Below are positions 7,744 through 15,827 of a DNA stretch of 53,502 bases, piece by piece (the stretch's first letter is position 1; each line of letters begins with the position of its first letter). The position numbers and the translations under genes were made by a program. The DNA comes from an uncultured Gammaproteobacteria bacterium (GTDB lineage Bacteria; Pseudomonadota; Gammaproteobacteria; Xanthomonadales; Xanthomonadaceae), in contig CAMPGW010000008.1 of NCBI GenBank assembly GCA_946885735.1, forward strand, positions 1 through 53,502, read 5' to 3'. Under the pieces are notes generated by a model. The model searched no databases, had not been told where the DNA came from, and worked only from the letters and a program-made list of their open reading frames with translations.

Positions 7744-8640
7744 ATGAAACGCAGCTACTCACCGATCCGCCCGCTGCACGTCGCCATCGCCGCCGCGCTT
7801 GGCCTGTGCCTGTCGCTGCCGGTCGCAGCGCATGACCCCGCCGAGAACCCCACGGCCAACAAGGCAGCGACCGACAAGGGCAAGGCCGGCGCGAGCGCGC
7901 AGGCCGCCGACCGCAAGTTCTTCGAGAAGGCGACCCGCGCCAACGAGAAGGAGGTCGCGGCCGCGAGCCTGGCGCGCGACCGCGCGCAGTCGCAGGACGT
8001 GCGCGACTACGCGGCGCATCTCTTGCGTGACCACCAGGACATGCTGGTCAAGCTCGACGAAACCGCCGTCGCCCTGGGCGTCAACGACGAGCGTCGCTAC
8101 GTGGCCACGGCCGGCTGGGGTAGCGGCATGAACGCCGACGCCAGCGCGCGTGCAGGTGCGCAGGATGACCGCAATGACAATCCGCCCACCGCCGCCGGCG
8201 GAACGAGCACCGGGTCGACGGTGACCGGCCGCGGCACTGGCACGACGGCGACCGGCACGACCGCCACCGGCACGACCGCGACCGCCACCGCGCCAACCGG
8301 CGCCGGCACGCCCTACGGCGAGGGCACCACGGCGAGTACCGACGTCAATCGCAGCGCCACCGGCATGACCGCGCAGGCCGTGCCCGATGCCGCCCGCCAG
8401 GATCCGGCGGTACGCAAGCTGGCCGACGCGCCCGCGGACGGATTCGATCGCGCCTTCGTGGACCAGATGATCAGCGACCACAAGAAGAGCATCGAGGAGT
8501 TCACCCGCGCCTCGCGCGACGAGTCGCTGAGCCCGCAGACGCGCGAACTGGCCGGCAACGCCTTGCCGAAGCTGCAGGGCCACCTGGCGATGGCCGAGAC
8601 CTTGCGCGGCAAGCTCGCCGACGGCAGCCGCACCAACTGA
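7744..8640 (+). CDS. Exported DUF4142 protein with a Thr/Gly-rich insert
   Basis: The 298-residue protein has a signal peptide ending near VAAHD (about residue 30). A DUF4142 ferritin-like helical domain follows in two parts: residues 55-115, with the typical LLRDHQDM helix, and 223-295, with the MISDHKKSIEEF helix. Between them lies an unusual linker of about 105 residues made of Ala, Thr and Gly repeats. DUF4142 proteins are periplasmic or envelope proteins linked to stress. The start is set by the signal peptide and GGAG upstream. A sigma-54 promoter and the divergent activator suggest joint control. Confidence 0.87.
   Translation: MKRSYSPIRPLHVAIAAALGLCLSLPVAAHDPAENPTANKAATDKGKAGASAQAADRKFFEKATRANEKEVAAASLARDRAQSQDVRDYAAHLLRDHQDMLVKLDETAVALGVNDERRYVATAGWGSGMNADASARAGAQDDRNDNPPTAAGGTSTGSTVTGRGTGTTATGTTATGTTATATAPTGAGTPYGEGTTASTDVNRSATGMTAQAVPDAARQDPAVRKLADAPADGFDRAFVDQMISDHKKSIEEFTRASRDESLSPQTRELAGNALPKLQGHLAMAETLRGKLADGSRTN
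8239..8283 (+). repeat. Three 15-bp repeats in the DUF4142 linker
   Basis: Three near-identical units of the form GGCACGACCGCSACC lie at 8239, 8254 and 8269 and encode GTTAT. They form the core of the disordered insert and may vary in number between strains. Confidence 0.8.
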
Positions 8641-8655
8641 GCGCGGCGATGACTG

Positions 8656-8685
8656 GTCGCCACCGGCCGCCGCGCCGGTGGCGAC
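8656..8685 (+). terminator. Strong hairpin after the DUF4142 gene
   Basis: Perfect 12-base arms (8656-8667 and 8674-8685) enclose a six-base loop 16 bases after the stop codon. There is no T tract, so it may be an mRNA-stabilising or weak termination structure. Confidence 0.5.
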
Positions 8686-8783
8686 AGCGAAAGCCGCGCA
8701 GGCCCGGCAAGAAGGTGACAACCGGCACCTGAACCGGCAGCGGCGCTGGCCTAAGGTGCGCGCACCATCCCTGGAGCGCGCCC

Positions 8784-9485
8784 ATGCACACTGTCGCCCC
8801 GATGCCGGCTTCGCGCATCGCCCTCGTCCTGCTGGGTTTCCCGGCGGCGTCCACCCTGCTCTCGCTGATGCTGCTCGACCGCGCGTCGCTGGCCTGGACC
8901 GGCCTGGATTTCTTCACCGCCTTCTGGGGACTGATCACGCTGTGGTACCTGCTGCAGATCTTCATTCTCGGCCGCGTGCTTGCCGGGGCGGGCTGGCGTT
9001 GGCGCGACATCGGCTATGGTTTCGACCGACGTCGCACCGGCTGGTTCGTGGCCGGCTACCTGGCCTTGGGATTCGCGCTGGTATTGCTGGTGCAGCTGGC
9101 GCTGGCGCAGGCCGGCAGCGACCCCGACAAGCTGCGCGCCCTCTCGGATCTTTCCAACCTGACGCCGAAGACCCTGCCGCAACGCATCGTCTTCGTCTTC
9201 ATGGGCTTGGCCGCGGGCCTGTGCGAGGAGCTGGCCTATCGCGGGTTCGCGATCCGCGCGCTGCAGGGCCGCGGTATTCCCGGCTGGGTCGCCGTGCCCC
9301 TGGCTGCCCTTCCGTTCGTGTTCCAGCACGGCATCAAGTCGCTCGACCAGTTCGGCTGGTTCTTCGCCTGGGGCCTGGTGTTCGGCGCGTTGTTCCTGTG
9401 GCGCAAGTCGCTGGTGGCCAACATCGTCATCCACTGGCTGGTGATACTGTCGGCCGTGCTGGCGATCCTGCAGGCGCTCAGGTGA
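8784..9485 (+). CDS. CPBP-family intramembrane metalloprotease
   Basis: The 233-residue protein is highly hydrophobic with about six to seven membrane segments. The CPBP (CAAX protease and bacteriocin-processing, Abi) motifs are present in order: EExxxR as CEELAYRGF, FxxxH as FVFQH, and NIVIHW. These residues form the active site of Rce1-like proteases. The substrate is unknown; bacterial members process small peptides or prenylated proteins, or give bacteriocin immunity. The ATG at 8784 is the first in frame. The end overlaps the convergent ergothioneine gene by 8 bases. Confidence 0.88.
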   Translation: MHTVAPMPASRIALVLLGFPAASTLLSLMLLDRASLAWTGLDFFTAFWGLITLWYLLQIFILGRVLAGAGWRWRDIGYGFDRRRTGWFVAGYLALGFALVLLVQLALAQAGSDPDKLRALSDLSNLTPKTLPQRIVFVFMGLAAGLCEELAYRGFAIRALQGRGIPGWVAVPLAALPFVFQHGIKSLDQFGWFFAWGLVFGALFLWRKSLVANIVIHWLVILSAVLAILQALR

Positions 9486-11691
9486 TCGCGTCCCGGCCGA
9501 CCGGCGCGTCCACCCATCGCAGCACCGCATAGGGCAGCTCATCGCTGGTCCATCGGTCGGCCACCGACCATCCCGCCGTGCGAGCCATCGCGGCCGCGGA
9601 GTCGAGGGTGAACTTGTGTGCGTTCTCGGTGTGCAGGCGTTCGCCGGCACGGAAGGCGAAACTCTGCCCGGCCACGCGCACCAGCTGGTCATCGAGGCTG
9701 ACGAGGTGCATCTCGATGCGCTGCGCCGGCTCGTTCCACAGCGCGAGGTGCTCGAAGCGCGCCGGGTCGAAGTCGCCGCCGAGTTCGCGGTTGATGCGCA
9801 GCAGCAGGTTCTTGTTGAAGCGCGCGGTCACGCCCGCCGCGTCGTCGTAAGCGGCAAGCAGGTCCTCGCGGTCCTTCACCAGGTCCAGGCCTAGGATCAG
9901 CTGGGCGTTCGTGCCGAGCAAGCCGCGCGCCTGGCGAAGGAAGGCCACGGCCTCGGCGGGATCGAAGTTGCCCAGGGTCGAACCGGGGAAGAACCCGATG
10001 CGCGCCCGCGGGCCGAGCCCTTCTGGCAAGGACAGCGCGGCGGTGAAATCCGCGTGCACGGGCAGGACCTGCAAGCGCGGATACCCGCCCGCGATGCGCG
10101 CCGCCGCCTCGCGCAGGGCCACCGCATCGATGTCGATGGGCACGTAGGCGCCCAACTGCGGCGCCGCGTCGAGCACGATGCGGGTCTTGAGGCTGGCGCC
10201 GCTGCCGAACTCCACCAGCGCCGCGCCATCGGGGATCGCATCCGACAAGCGCGGCGCGATCCGCTGCAGCAGGGCCGTCTCGATGCGCGTCGGGTAGTAC
10301 TCGGGCGTGCGGCAGATTTCCTCGAAAAGGCGGGAGCCCTGGGCGTCGTAGAAATATTTCGGCGGCACCGACTTCGGGTGGCTCGCCAGTCCGCGCAGCA
10401 CGTCGCCGCGGAAGTCGTCGCGCCGCGGCGCAGAGGACACGCCGCCCAGTTCCGGCGCGGGTGGCACGCCGCGCGCCGCTGATCGCCCCGCATCGCGTGC
10501 AAGCCGCAGGCCGGCGAAGCACCAGCGCTTGTCGGGGGCGTAGAAGTTGCGATAGCTCGGCCGCGCGTGCCCACGAGCCGTGGCGGCCGCGCCGCCGCGC
10601 AGGCACATCTGGTTGACCATGAACTTGCCGTTGTACTCGCCCAGCGCGCCCTCGGCGGGCCGGTAGCCCGGGTAGGGTGCGTACGCGCTGGCGGTCCACT
10701 GCCAGCAGGCGTCGTCCGCCTGCTCGAGGCCGCCGGCAAGCACGGCACGTTCCCACTCGGCCTCGGTCGGAAGGCGAGCGCCGGCCCAGCAGGCGAACGC
10801 GGCGGCTTCGTAATAGCTGACGTGGACCACCGGCGCCGCCTGGTCGAGCGGCTGCAGGCCGCGCAAGGTGAACTGCTGCCACGCATCGCCCTCGCGCCGC
10901 CAGTACAGCGGCCCGCGCCAGCCCTGTTGTTGCACCGTCGCCCATCCGTCCGACAGCCAGAGCTCGGCGCGCTCGTAGCCGCCGTCCTCGATGAACTCGA
11001 GCCACTCGCCGTTGCTGACCAGGCGGTCCGCGATCTGGAAGGGCTCCAGCCAGGCGCGATGCCGCGGCCGCTCGTTGTCGAAGGCGAAGCCTTCGCCGGC
11101 GTGGCCGATCTCCACCAGGCCGCCGCCGACCGCCTGCCACGCCCCACGTCGGCCCGGCGAGGGCAGCGGCGCCCGCGACGAATACACCGGCGCCAGCGGC
11201 GACTGCGCAAACAGGTGCAGCACGTCCATCAACAGCAGTTCCTGGTGCTGCTCCTCGTGCGCCAGGCCGAGCCGCAGGCGATCCTCCAGCCCCGGGTAGG
11301 GCGTGCAGTCGAAGACCAGGTTGACGTGGCGGTCGACGTGCTCGCGGTACTCGAGCACGCACGCCAGGCTGGGGCGTGTCAGCAGGCCTCGCTGCGGGCG
11401 CGGCTGCCGAGGCCCGGCGGCCTCGTAATAGGAATTGAAGAGGTAGCCGAAGTCCGGGTTGAAGGGCGCGTACCCGGGCAGGTAGGGCGCCAGCACGAAG
11501 GTCTCGAAAAACCAGGTCGTATGCGCGAGGTGCCACTTGGCCGGGCTGGCGTCGTCCATGGACTGCACGACCATGTCCTCGGCGGAAAGCGGCGCGACCA
11601 GGGCGAGCGTGGCCGAGCGCAGCGCATCGTAGGTGGCGCGCAGGTCCGCCTCGGGCGGAATGCCGCGACGCGGGAAGGGGTTGGCGTGCAT
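9478..11691 (-). CDS. egtBD: Fused ergothioneine synthase: EgtB sulfoxide synthase plus EgtD methyltransferase
   Basis: One open frame of 737 residues joins two enzymes. Residues 1-402 are EgtB: a DinB-like domain with HxxH at 54-57 and HEEQHQE at 145-151 (His54, His145 and His149 fit the iron site), then an FGE-sulfatase domain. A linker follows at about 403-424. Residues 425-737 are EgtD, the SAM-dependent histidine N-alpha-trimethyltransferase, with the SAM loop EFGSGASLKT. Together they would make hercynine and then the sulfoxide precursor of ergothioneine, an antioxidant. No egtA, egtC or egtE is nearby. The sulfur donor (cysteine or gamma-glutamylcysteine) cannot be read from the sequence. 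EgtB and EgtD are usually separate in bacteria; fungal Egt1 fuses them in the opposite order. Confidence 0.93.
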   Translation of the reverse strand: MHANPFPRRGIPPEADLRATYDALRSATLALVAPLSAEDMVVQSMDDASPAKWHLAHTTWFFETFVLAPYLPGYAPFNPDFGYLFNSYYEAAGPRQPRPQRGLLTRPSLACVLEYREHVDRHVNLVFDCTPYPGLEDRLRLGLAHEEQHQELLLMDVLHLFAQSPLAPVYSSRAPLPSPGRRGAWQAVGGGLVEIGHAGEGFAFDNERPRHRAWLEPFQIADRLVSNGEWLEFIEDGGYERAELWLSDGWATVQQQGWRGPLYWRREGDAWQQFTLRGLQPLDQAAPVVHVSYYEAAAFACWAGARLPTEAEWERAVLAGGLEQADDACWQWTASAYAPYPGYRPAEGALGEYNGKFMVNQMCLRGGAAATARGHARPSYRNFYAPDKRWCFAGLRLARDAGRSAARGVPPAPELGGVSSAPRRDDFRGDVLRGLASHPKSVPPKYFYDAQGSRLFEEICRTPEYYPTRIETALLQRIAPRLSDAIPDGAALVEFGSGASLKTRIVLDAAPQLGAYVPIDIDAVALREAAARIAGGYPRLQVLPVHADFTAALSLPEGLGPRARIGFFPGSTLGNFDPAEAVAFLRQARGLLGTNAQLILGLDLVKDREDLLAAYDDAAGVTARFNKNLLLRINRELGGDFDPARFEHLALWNEPAQRIEMHLVSLDDQLVRVAGQSFAFRAGERLHTENAHKFTLDSAAAMARTAGWSVADRWTSDELPYAVLRWVDAPVGRDAIT

Positions 11692-11798
11692 GCGTCCTCC
11701 TCGTCCCCTGGCATCCTAGCCCGGGTGGCACCCGCCCGCCGCCGCCGCGGAAACGGCCGGCACCCTGCCGCTCAGGTCGCCGTGCCCGAGGCCGGGTT

Positions 11799-11815
11799 TG
11801 CACTATGATGGTGCA
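11799..11815 (+). promoter_or_regulatory. NtrC operator overlapping the ntrB promoter and start
   Basis: TGCACTATGATGGTGCA matches the NtrC consensus TGCACCA-N3-TGGTGCA with one mismatch and ends at the base before the ntrB ATG. TATGAT at 11804-11809 inside it fits a -10 box. Its spacing to the A at 11816 suggests transcription begins at the start codon. Bound NtrC would block this promoter, giving autorepression. Confidence 0.75.
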
Positions 11816-12952
11816 ATGCAGCCGGACCTTTTCGAGAGCTTGGCGACACCGGTGGCGCAACTCGGCGCGGACGGCCACGTGGCCGCCTGCAACCCGGCCT
11901 TCGCCAGCTGGCTGGGCGTTAGTGCCCGCCGCTTGCAGGGCCTGTCGCTGGAGCAACTCGATGTCGAGGCCGGCCGCCTGGCGGCCCTGCTGCCGCGCCT
12001 GCCGCGCGACGAGGCCCTGCGCGTGCGTCGCGCGCGCCTGGCCTTCCCCGGCGGCGTCGAGCACTTCGCCGAGCTCTGGCTGACCGCGCGCGAGGACGGC
12101 GTGCTGCTCGAAGCGCACCCGGTCAAGGAGTTTCCCGGCGAGGATCCCGCCACCTCGCTGCCGGCCGCGCTGTCGGCCGCGCTGAAGGGCCTGGCGCACG
12201 AGATCCGCAATCCATTGGCCGGCCTCAAGGGGGCGGCGCAGTTGCTCGGCCGGCGCGCCGAACAACGCAAGGCCGAGGACGACGAGCGCAACCTCATCGC
12301 CCTGATCGGCAGCGAGGTGGATCGCCTGGCGGCGCTGGTGGACCGGCTGATGAACCCGGCGCCGCCGCAGGCCTTCGCGCCGCTCAACATCCACGGCGTG
12401 CTCGAGCGCGTGCGCCAGCTCGCCGATGCCGAAGCCGCCTGGTCGATCAAGCTGGTGCGCGACTACGACCCGAGCCTGCCCGACGTGCTGGGCGACGCCG
12501 ACCGGCTTTCGCAGGCGCTGTGGAACCTGGTGCGCAACGCGCTCGAGTCCGGCGCCAGCACCGTGGCCCTGCGCACCCGCGCCGAGCACGGCGTGCTGAT
12601 CGGCGACGTCGGCCACCGGCTGGTGCTGCGCGTGGAGATCGCCGACAACGGCCGCGGCGTGCCCGAGGACCTGGCCGAACGCATCTTCCTGCCGCTGGTG
12701 TCGGGCCGCGCCGAGGGCAGCGGCCTCGGCCTGGCGCTCGCGCAGCAGGTCGCGCGCGAGCATGGCGGCTCGCTAGGTTATCGCTCGCGCCCGGGGCACA
12801 CCGTGTTCACGCTGCTGTTGCCGGTGCCCGAGCCGATGGCGGACGAGGAGGTCAGGGACGCGGCGACTGACGACGCGGCCGACGCATCCGACGCGACGAA
12901 CGATGTCGCGGGCACCGAGGCCAGCCACGGAGAGTCCGCCCATGGCGCCTGA
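11816..12952 (+). CDS. glnL: Nitrogen regulation histidine kinase NtrB
   Basis: The protein has 378 residues. A PAS domain covers about 1-110. The dimerisation/phosphorylation domain carries LAHEIRNPLAGLKGAAQLL near 128-146 with its phospho-accepting His. The ATPase domain has the N box (LWNLVRNALE), G1 (ADNGRGVP) and G2 (EGSGLGLALA). NtrB phosphorylates or dephosphorylates NtrC depending on PII (GlnB) and is soluble. The tail after about 345 is acidic and alanine-rich. The start at 11816 is preferred to the in-frame ATG at 11798: the upstream one would put an NtrC operator inside the coding region, and PAS homology begins at MQPDLFESL. No ribosome site precedes it, consistent with a leaderless mRNA. 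It overlaps ntrC by 11 bases. Confidence 0.93.
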   Translation: MQPDLFESLATPVAQLGADGHVAACNPAFASWLGVSARRLQGLSLEQLDVEAGRLAALLPRLPRDEALRVRRARLAFPGGVEHFAELWLTAREDGVLLEAHPVKEFPGEDPATSLPAALSAALKGLAHEIRNPLAGLKGAAQLLGRRAEQRKAEDDERNLIALIGSEVDRLAALVDRLMNPAPPQAFAPLNIHGVLERVRQLADAEAAWSIKLVRDYDPSLPDVLGDADRLSQALWNLVRNALESGASTVALRTRAEHGVLIGDVGHRLVLRVEIADNGRGVPEDLAERIFLPLVSGRAEGSGLGLALAQQVAREHGGSLGYRSRPGHTVFTLLLPVPEPMADEEVRDAATDDAADASDATNDVAGTEASHGESAHGA

Positions 12953-14360
12953 GCCGGCAAGCGTGTGGGTGGTGGACGACGACCACGCGGTGCGCTTCGT
13001 GCTGCTCGAGGCGCTGCGCGAGGCCGGTTATCGCGTGCAGGGCTTCGACGGCGCCCGCGCCGCGCTCGCCGCGCTCGACGATGAGGACACCGCCCCGGAC
13101 CTGGTATTCACCGACGTGCGCATGCCCGGGCTCGATGGGCTCGGATTCCTGGATGCGCTGAAGGCCCGCCGCCCGCAGCTGCCGGTGGTGGTTATGTCGG
13201 CCTACACCGATATCGCCAGCACCGCCGGGGCCTTCCGCGGTGGCGCCCATGATTTCCTGTCCAAGCCCTTCGACCTCGACGATGCCGTGGCCCTGGCCGC
13301 ACGCGCGTTGCCGGAAGCCACGCCGCTCCCGACGCCCAGGAGCGAGGATGCGCAGCGCGCGCAGGGCGAACTGCTTGGCCGCACGCCGGCCATGCGTGAA
13401 CTCTTCCGCGCCATCGGCCGGCTCGCGCAGGCGCCGATCGGCGTGCTCATCACCGGCGAGACCGGTACCGGCAAGGAACTGGTGGCGCGCGCCCTGCATC
13501 GCGAATCACCGCGCGCGCGCGGGCCCTTCGTCGCGCTCAACACCGCGGCCATTCCCGCCGAATTGCTGGAATCGGAACTGTTCGGCCACGAGGCGGGCGC
13601 CTTCACCGGCGCCGGCAAGCGCCATGTCGGCCGCTTCGAGCAGGCGCATGGGGGCAGCCTGTTCCTCGACGAGATCGGCGACATGCCGGCCGGCCTGCAG
13701 ACGCGCCTGCTGCGCGTGCTGGCCGAAGGCGAGTTCTTCCGCGTCGGCGGCCGCGAACTGATCCGCGTGGACGTGCGCGTGCTCGCCGCCACCCACCAGG
13801 ACCTCGACCGCCTGGTCGCGGAAGGGCGCTTCCGCGCCGACCTCCTGCATCGCCTGGACGTGGTGCGGCTGGTGCTGCCGCCGCTGCGCGAGCGCAAGGC
13901 CGACATCGGCCTGCTGGCGGCGCGTTTCCTCGACGAGGCGGCGCGCAAGCTCGGCACGCCGCCCAAGCAACTGCAGGCCGACGCCTTGCGCCGGCTCGAG
14001 CAGCACGACTGGCCCGGCAACATTCGCGAGCTGCAGAACCTGTGCTGGCGCCTGGTCGCGCTGGCGCCCGGCGAGGCGATCTCGCTGCGCGACCTGCGCA
14101 CGCTGTTCCAGCCGGGCGCGTCGTCGCGGCCGGGCGCGCCGGACTGGACCGTGGCGCTGGCGGCGGCGGTGGCCGTGGCGCTGGAGCGCGGCGAACCGGA
14201 CCTGCACGCGCAGCTGCGCGAGCGCTTCGACCAGGTCGTGCTCGACGCCGCCCTGCGCCACACCGGCGGCCACCGCCAGCAGGCCGCGGCGATGCTCGGC
14301 CTCGGCCGCAATACCCTCACCCGCAAGCTCGGCTCGGCGCGACCGCGTCGGCCGTCCTGA
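12942..14360 (+). CDS. glnG: Nitrogen regulator NtrC, sigma-54 activator
   Basis: The 472-residue protein has an intact receiver (VDDD, phospho-Asp in FTDVRMPG, Lys in SKPFD). The AAA+ domain has GETGTGKE and the GAFTGA loop, and the C-terminal Fis-type HTH includes RQQAAAMLGLGRNTLTRKL. It activates sigma-54 promoters under nitrogen limitation; the NtrC-type sites at glnA and at its own operon are its obvious targets here. The ATG at 12942 gives the receiver directly; the earlier in-frame ATG at 12903 lies within ntrB. A short Pro/Arg tail ends the protein. Confidence 0.95.
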   Translation: MAPEPASVWVVDDDHAVRFVLLEALREAGYRVQGFDGARAALAALDDEDTAPDLVFTDVRMPGLDGLGFLDALKARRPQLPVVVMSAYTDIASTAGAFRGGAHDFLSKPFDLDDAVALAARALPEATPLPTPRSEDAQRAQGELLGRTPAMRELFRAIGRLAQAPIGVLITGETGTGKELVARALHRESPRARGPFVALNTAAIPAELLESELFGHEAGAFTGAGKRHVGRFEQAHGGSLFLDEIGDMPAGLQTRLLRVLAEGEFFRVGGRELIRVDVRVLAATHQDLDRLVAEGRFRADLLHRLDVVRLVLPPLRERKADIGLLAARFLDEAARKLGTPPKQLQADALRRLEQHDWPGNIRELQNLCWRLVALAPGEAISLRDLRTLFQPGASSRPGAPDWTVALAAAVAVALERGEPDLHAQLRERFDQVVLDAALRHTGGHRQQAAAMLGLGRNTLTRKLGSARPRRPS

Positions 14361-14399
14361 TCGCCGCGCCCGACTGACCACCCACGCCGGAGGAACGCC

Positions 14400-14861
14400 A
14401 TGGACCTGCAGGTACGCGCCGCCACCGCCGATGACCTCGACCTGATGGCCCGCTGGGCGCAGGCCATGGCGATCGAGACCGAGGACAAGGCGCTCGACGC
14501 CGACATCGTCACCCGGGGCATCGCCGCCGGCCTGGCCGACCCGGGACGCGCGCGCTACTACGTGGCGAGCGTGGACGACGAAGCCGCCGGGACGCTGATG
14601 CTCACCACCGAGTGGAGCGACTGGCGCAACGGCTGGTGGTGGTGGATCCAGAGCGTGTACGTGGCGCCCGCGCATCGTCGCAAGGGCGTGTATCGCGCGC
14701 TGTATTCGCACGTGCACGACCTGGCGCGCGCCGACCCCGAGGTGCGCGGGTTGCGCCTGTACGTGGAGAAGGAGAACGTCACCGCGCAGCGCACCTACGA
14801 GTTCCTCGGCATGGTGGACGCCGGCTACCGCATGTACGAGGCGGAGACGCGTCGCGGCTGA
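14400..14861 (+). CDS. GNAT-family N-acetyltransferase
   Basis: The 153-residue protein is a single acetyltransferase domain. It begins VRAATADDLDLM, a typical first strand and helix, and has the acetyl-CoA loop in VYVAPAHRRKGVYRAL, matching the (Q/R)xxGx(G/A) motif loosely, then the ENVTAQRTYEFLGM helix with the usual Tyr. The substrate is unknown. GGAGGAA precedes the ATG at good distance. It follows ntrC by 39 bases on the same strand and could be transcribed with it. Confidence 0.88.
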   Translation: MDLQVRAATADDLDLMARWAQAMAIETEDKALDADIVTRGIAAGLADPGRARYYVASVDDEAAGTLMLTTEWSDWRNGWWWWIQSVYVAPAHRRKGVYRALYSHVHDLARADPEVRGLRLYVEKENVTAQRTYEFLGMVDAGYRMYEAETRRG

Positions 14862-15740
14862 TCAGCCGGCGGCAAGCAGCGCGCGCGCATCCTGCCCGGG
14901 CGCGCAGTGCTCGAACACCACCTCCAGGCCGTGCGCCTCCAGCAAGGCGGCGATCTGCCGCTGGCGGATCTGGAAACGCCGGAAGCCGCGCTCGAGCACG
15001 TCGGCGGCGCGCTCGCGATCCGCGGGCGCGAGGCGTTGCCGCCATGCCGCTTCCTCGATCATCGCCACCTGCGCACGCCGGCCGTGCACGCGCACCAGCG
15101 GCTCGTGCTCGTCCTCCAGCCAGTGCTCCTGTGCAGGAGCGAGCAATGCGCCCTCGACCAGCGGCCAGACGCTGCCGAGGCCGACGTGCTCGTACTGCAT
15201 TGCCGTCAGCGCGGCGAGGTCGTGCGCGGTCAGGTAGCGCGCGTGCTCGACCGTCGCGCCGAAGGCGTCCTGCGCCAGCAGCGCGGTCTGTGCCCCGGCC
15301 ATGCCGGTGTCCAGCAGCACCGCTTCCAGGCGTTCGGCGACGGCACTGGCGAGCCCGACGTCGCCGCGCAGGCAGAACGGCAGCAACCGCAGCGGTCCTT
15401 CGGCGTATTGCGGTTCCGGTTGCGGCAGGCCGGAACCGGCGGAGGCCGCGTCGCCGAAGGCGATCACCCGCGGATGCGCGCCGCCCGGCGCCTGCGCGGC
15501 CAGGCGGTCGAGCTCGGCGTGCAGCGGCCAGCTCGGACGCAACAGTTCGACCGGGTCGAACAAGGCGGCCAGCAGCACCAGGTCGAGTTGCGCCACCTCC
15601 GGCGCCAGCTGCGCCAGGTCGCGCGAGACCTGTTCGGCAAGCGCGCCGGCGCGCTCGCGCGGCAGGGCGATGCGCCCCGGCCGGGTGCCGGGCGACAGTT
15701 CCAGGGCGAGCGCGCCGTGGCAGCTGCGCAGGGGGATCAT
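14862..15740 (-). CDS. Conserved hypothetical protein
   Basis: The 292-residue protein matches no family that I recognise. It has no signal peptide or membrane segment. The composition is Ala/Leu/Glu-rich and mostly helical. Features include ALELSPGTRPGRIALP near the start, an Ala/Gly segment, and HGLEVVFEHCAPGQDA near the end. The gene ends immediately after the convergent acetyltransferase stop. The frame has the codon bias expected for this genome, with high GC at third positions, and opposing frames are low-complexity, so it is likely real. Confidence 0.65.
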   Translation of the reverse strand: MIPLRSCHGALALELSPGTRPGRIALPRERAGALAEQVSRDLAQLAPEVAQLDLVLLAALFDPVELLRPSWPLHAELDRLAAQAPGGAHPRVIAFGDAASAGSGLPQPEPQYAEGPLRLLPFCLRGDVGLASAVAERLEAVLLDTGMAGAQTALLAQDAFGATVEHARYLTAHDLAALTAMQYEHVGLGSVWPLVEGALLAPAQEHWLEDEHEPLVRVHGRRAQVAMIEEAAWRQRLAPADRERAADVLERGFRRFQIRQRQIAALLEAHGLEVVFEHCAPGQDARALLAAG

Positions 15741-15752
15741 GGGACTCCATAC

Positions 15753-15774
15753 GCCCGGGTTTGGAATCCCGGGC
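15753..15774. promoter_or_regulatory. Inverted repeat between divergent genes
   Basis: GCCCGGG at 15753-15759 and CCCGGGC at 15768-15774 form a perfect seven-base inverted repeat with an eight-base spacer. It sits between the unknown gene and the thiolase gene, so it could be an operator or a hairpin. No regulator is suggested by the sequence. Confidence 0.3.
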
Positions 15775-15827
15775 CGGCGCCACTAAGCTAGTGGCCGCGC
15801 CATTATGCCCGCCGCCAAGGACCGCTC

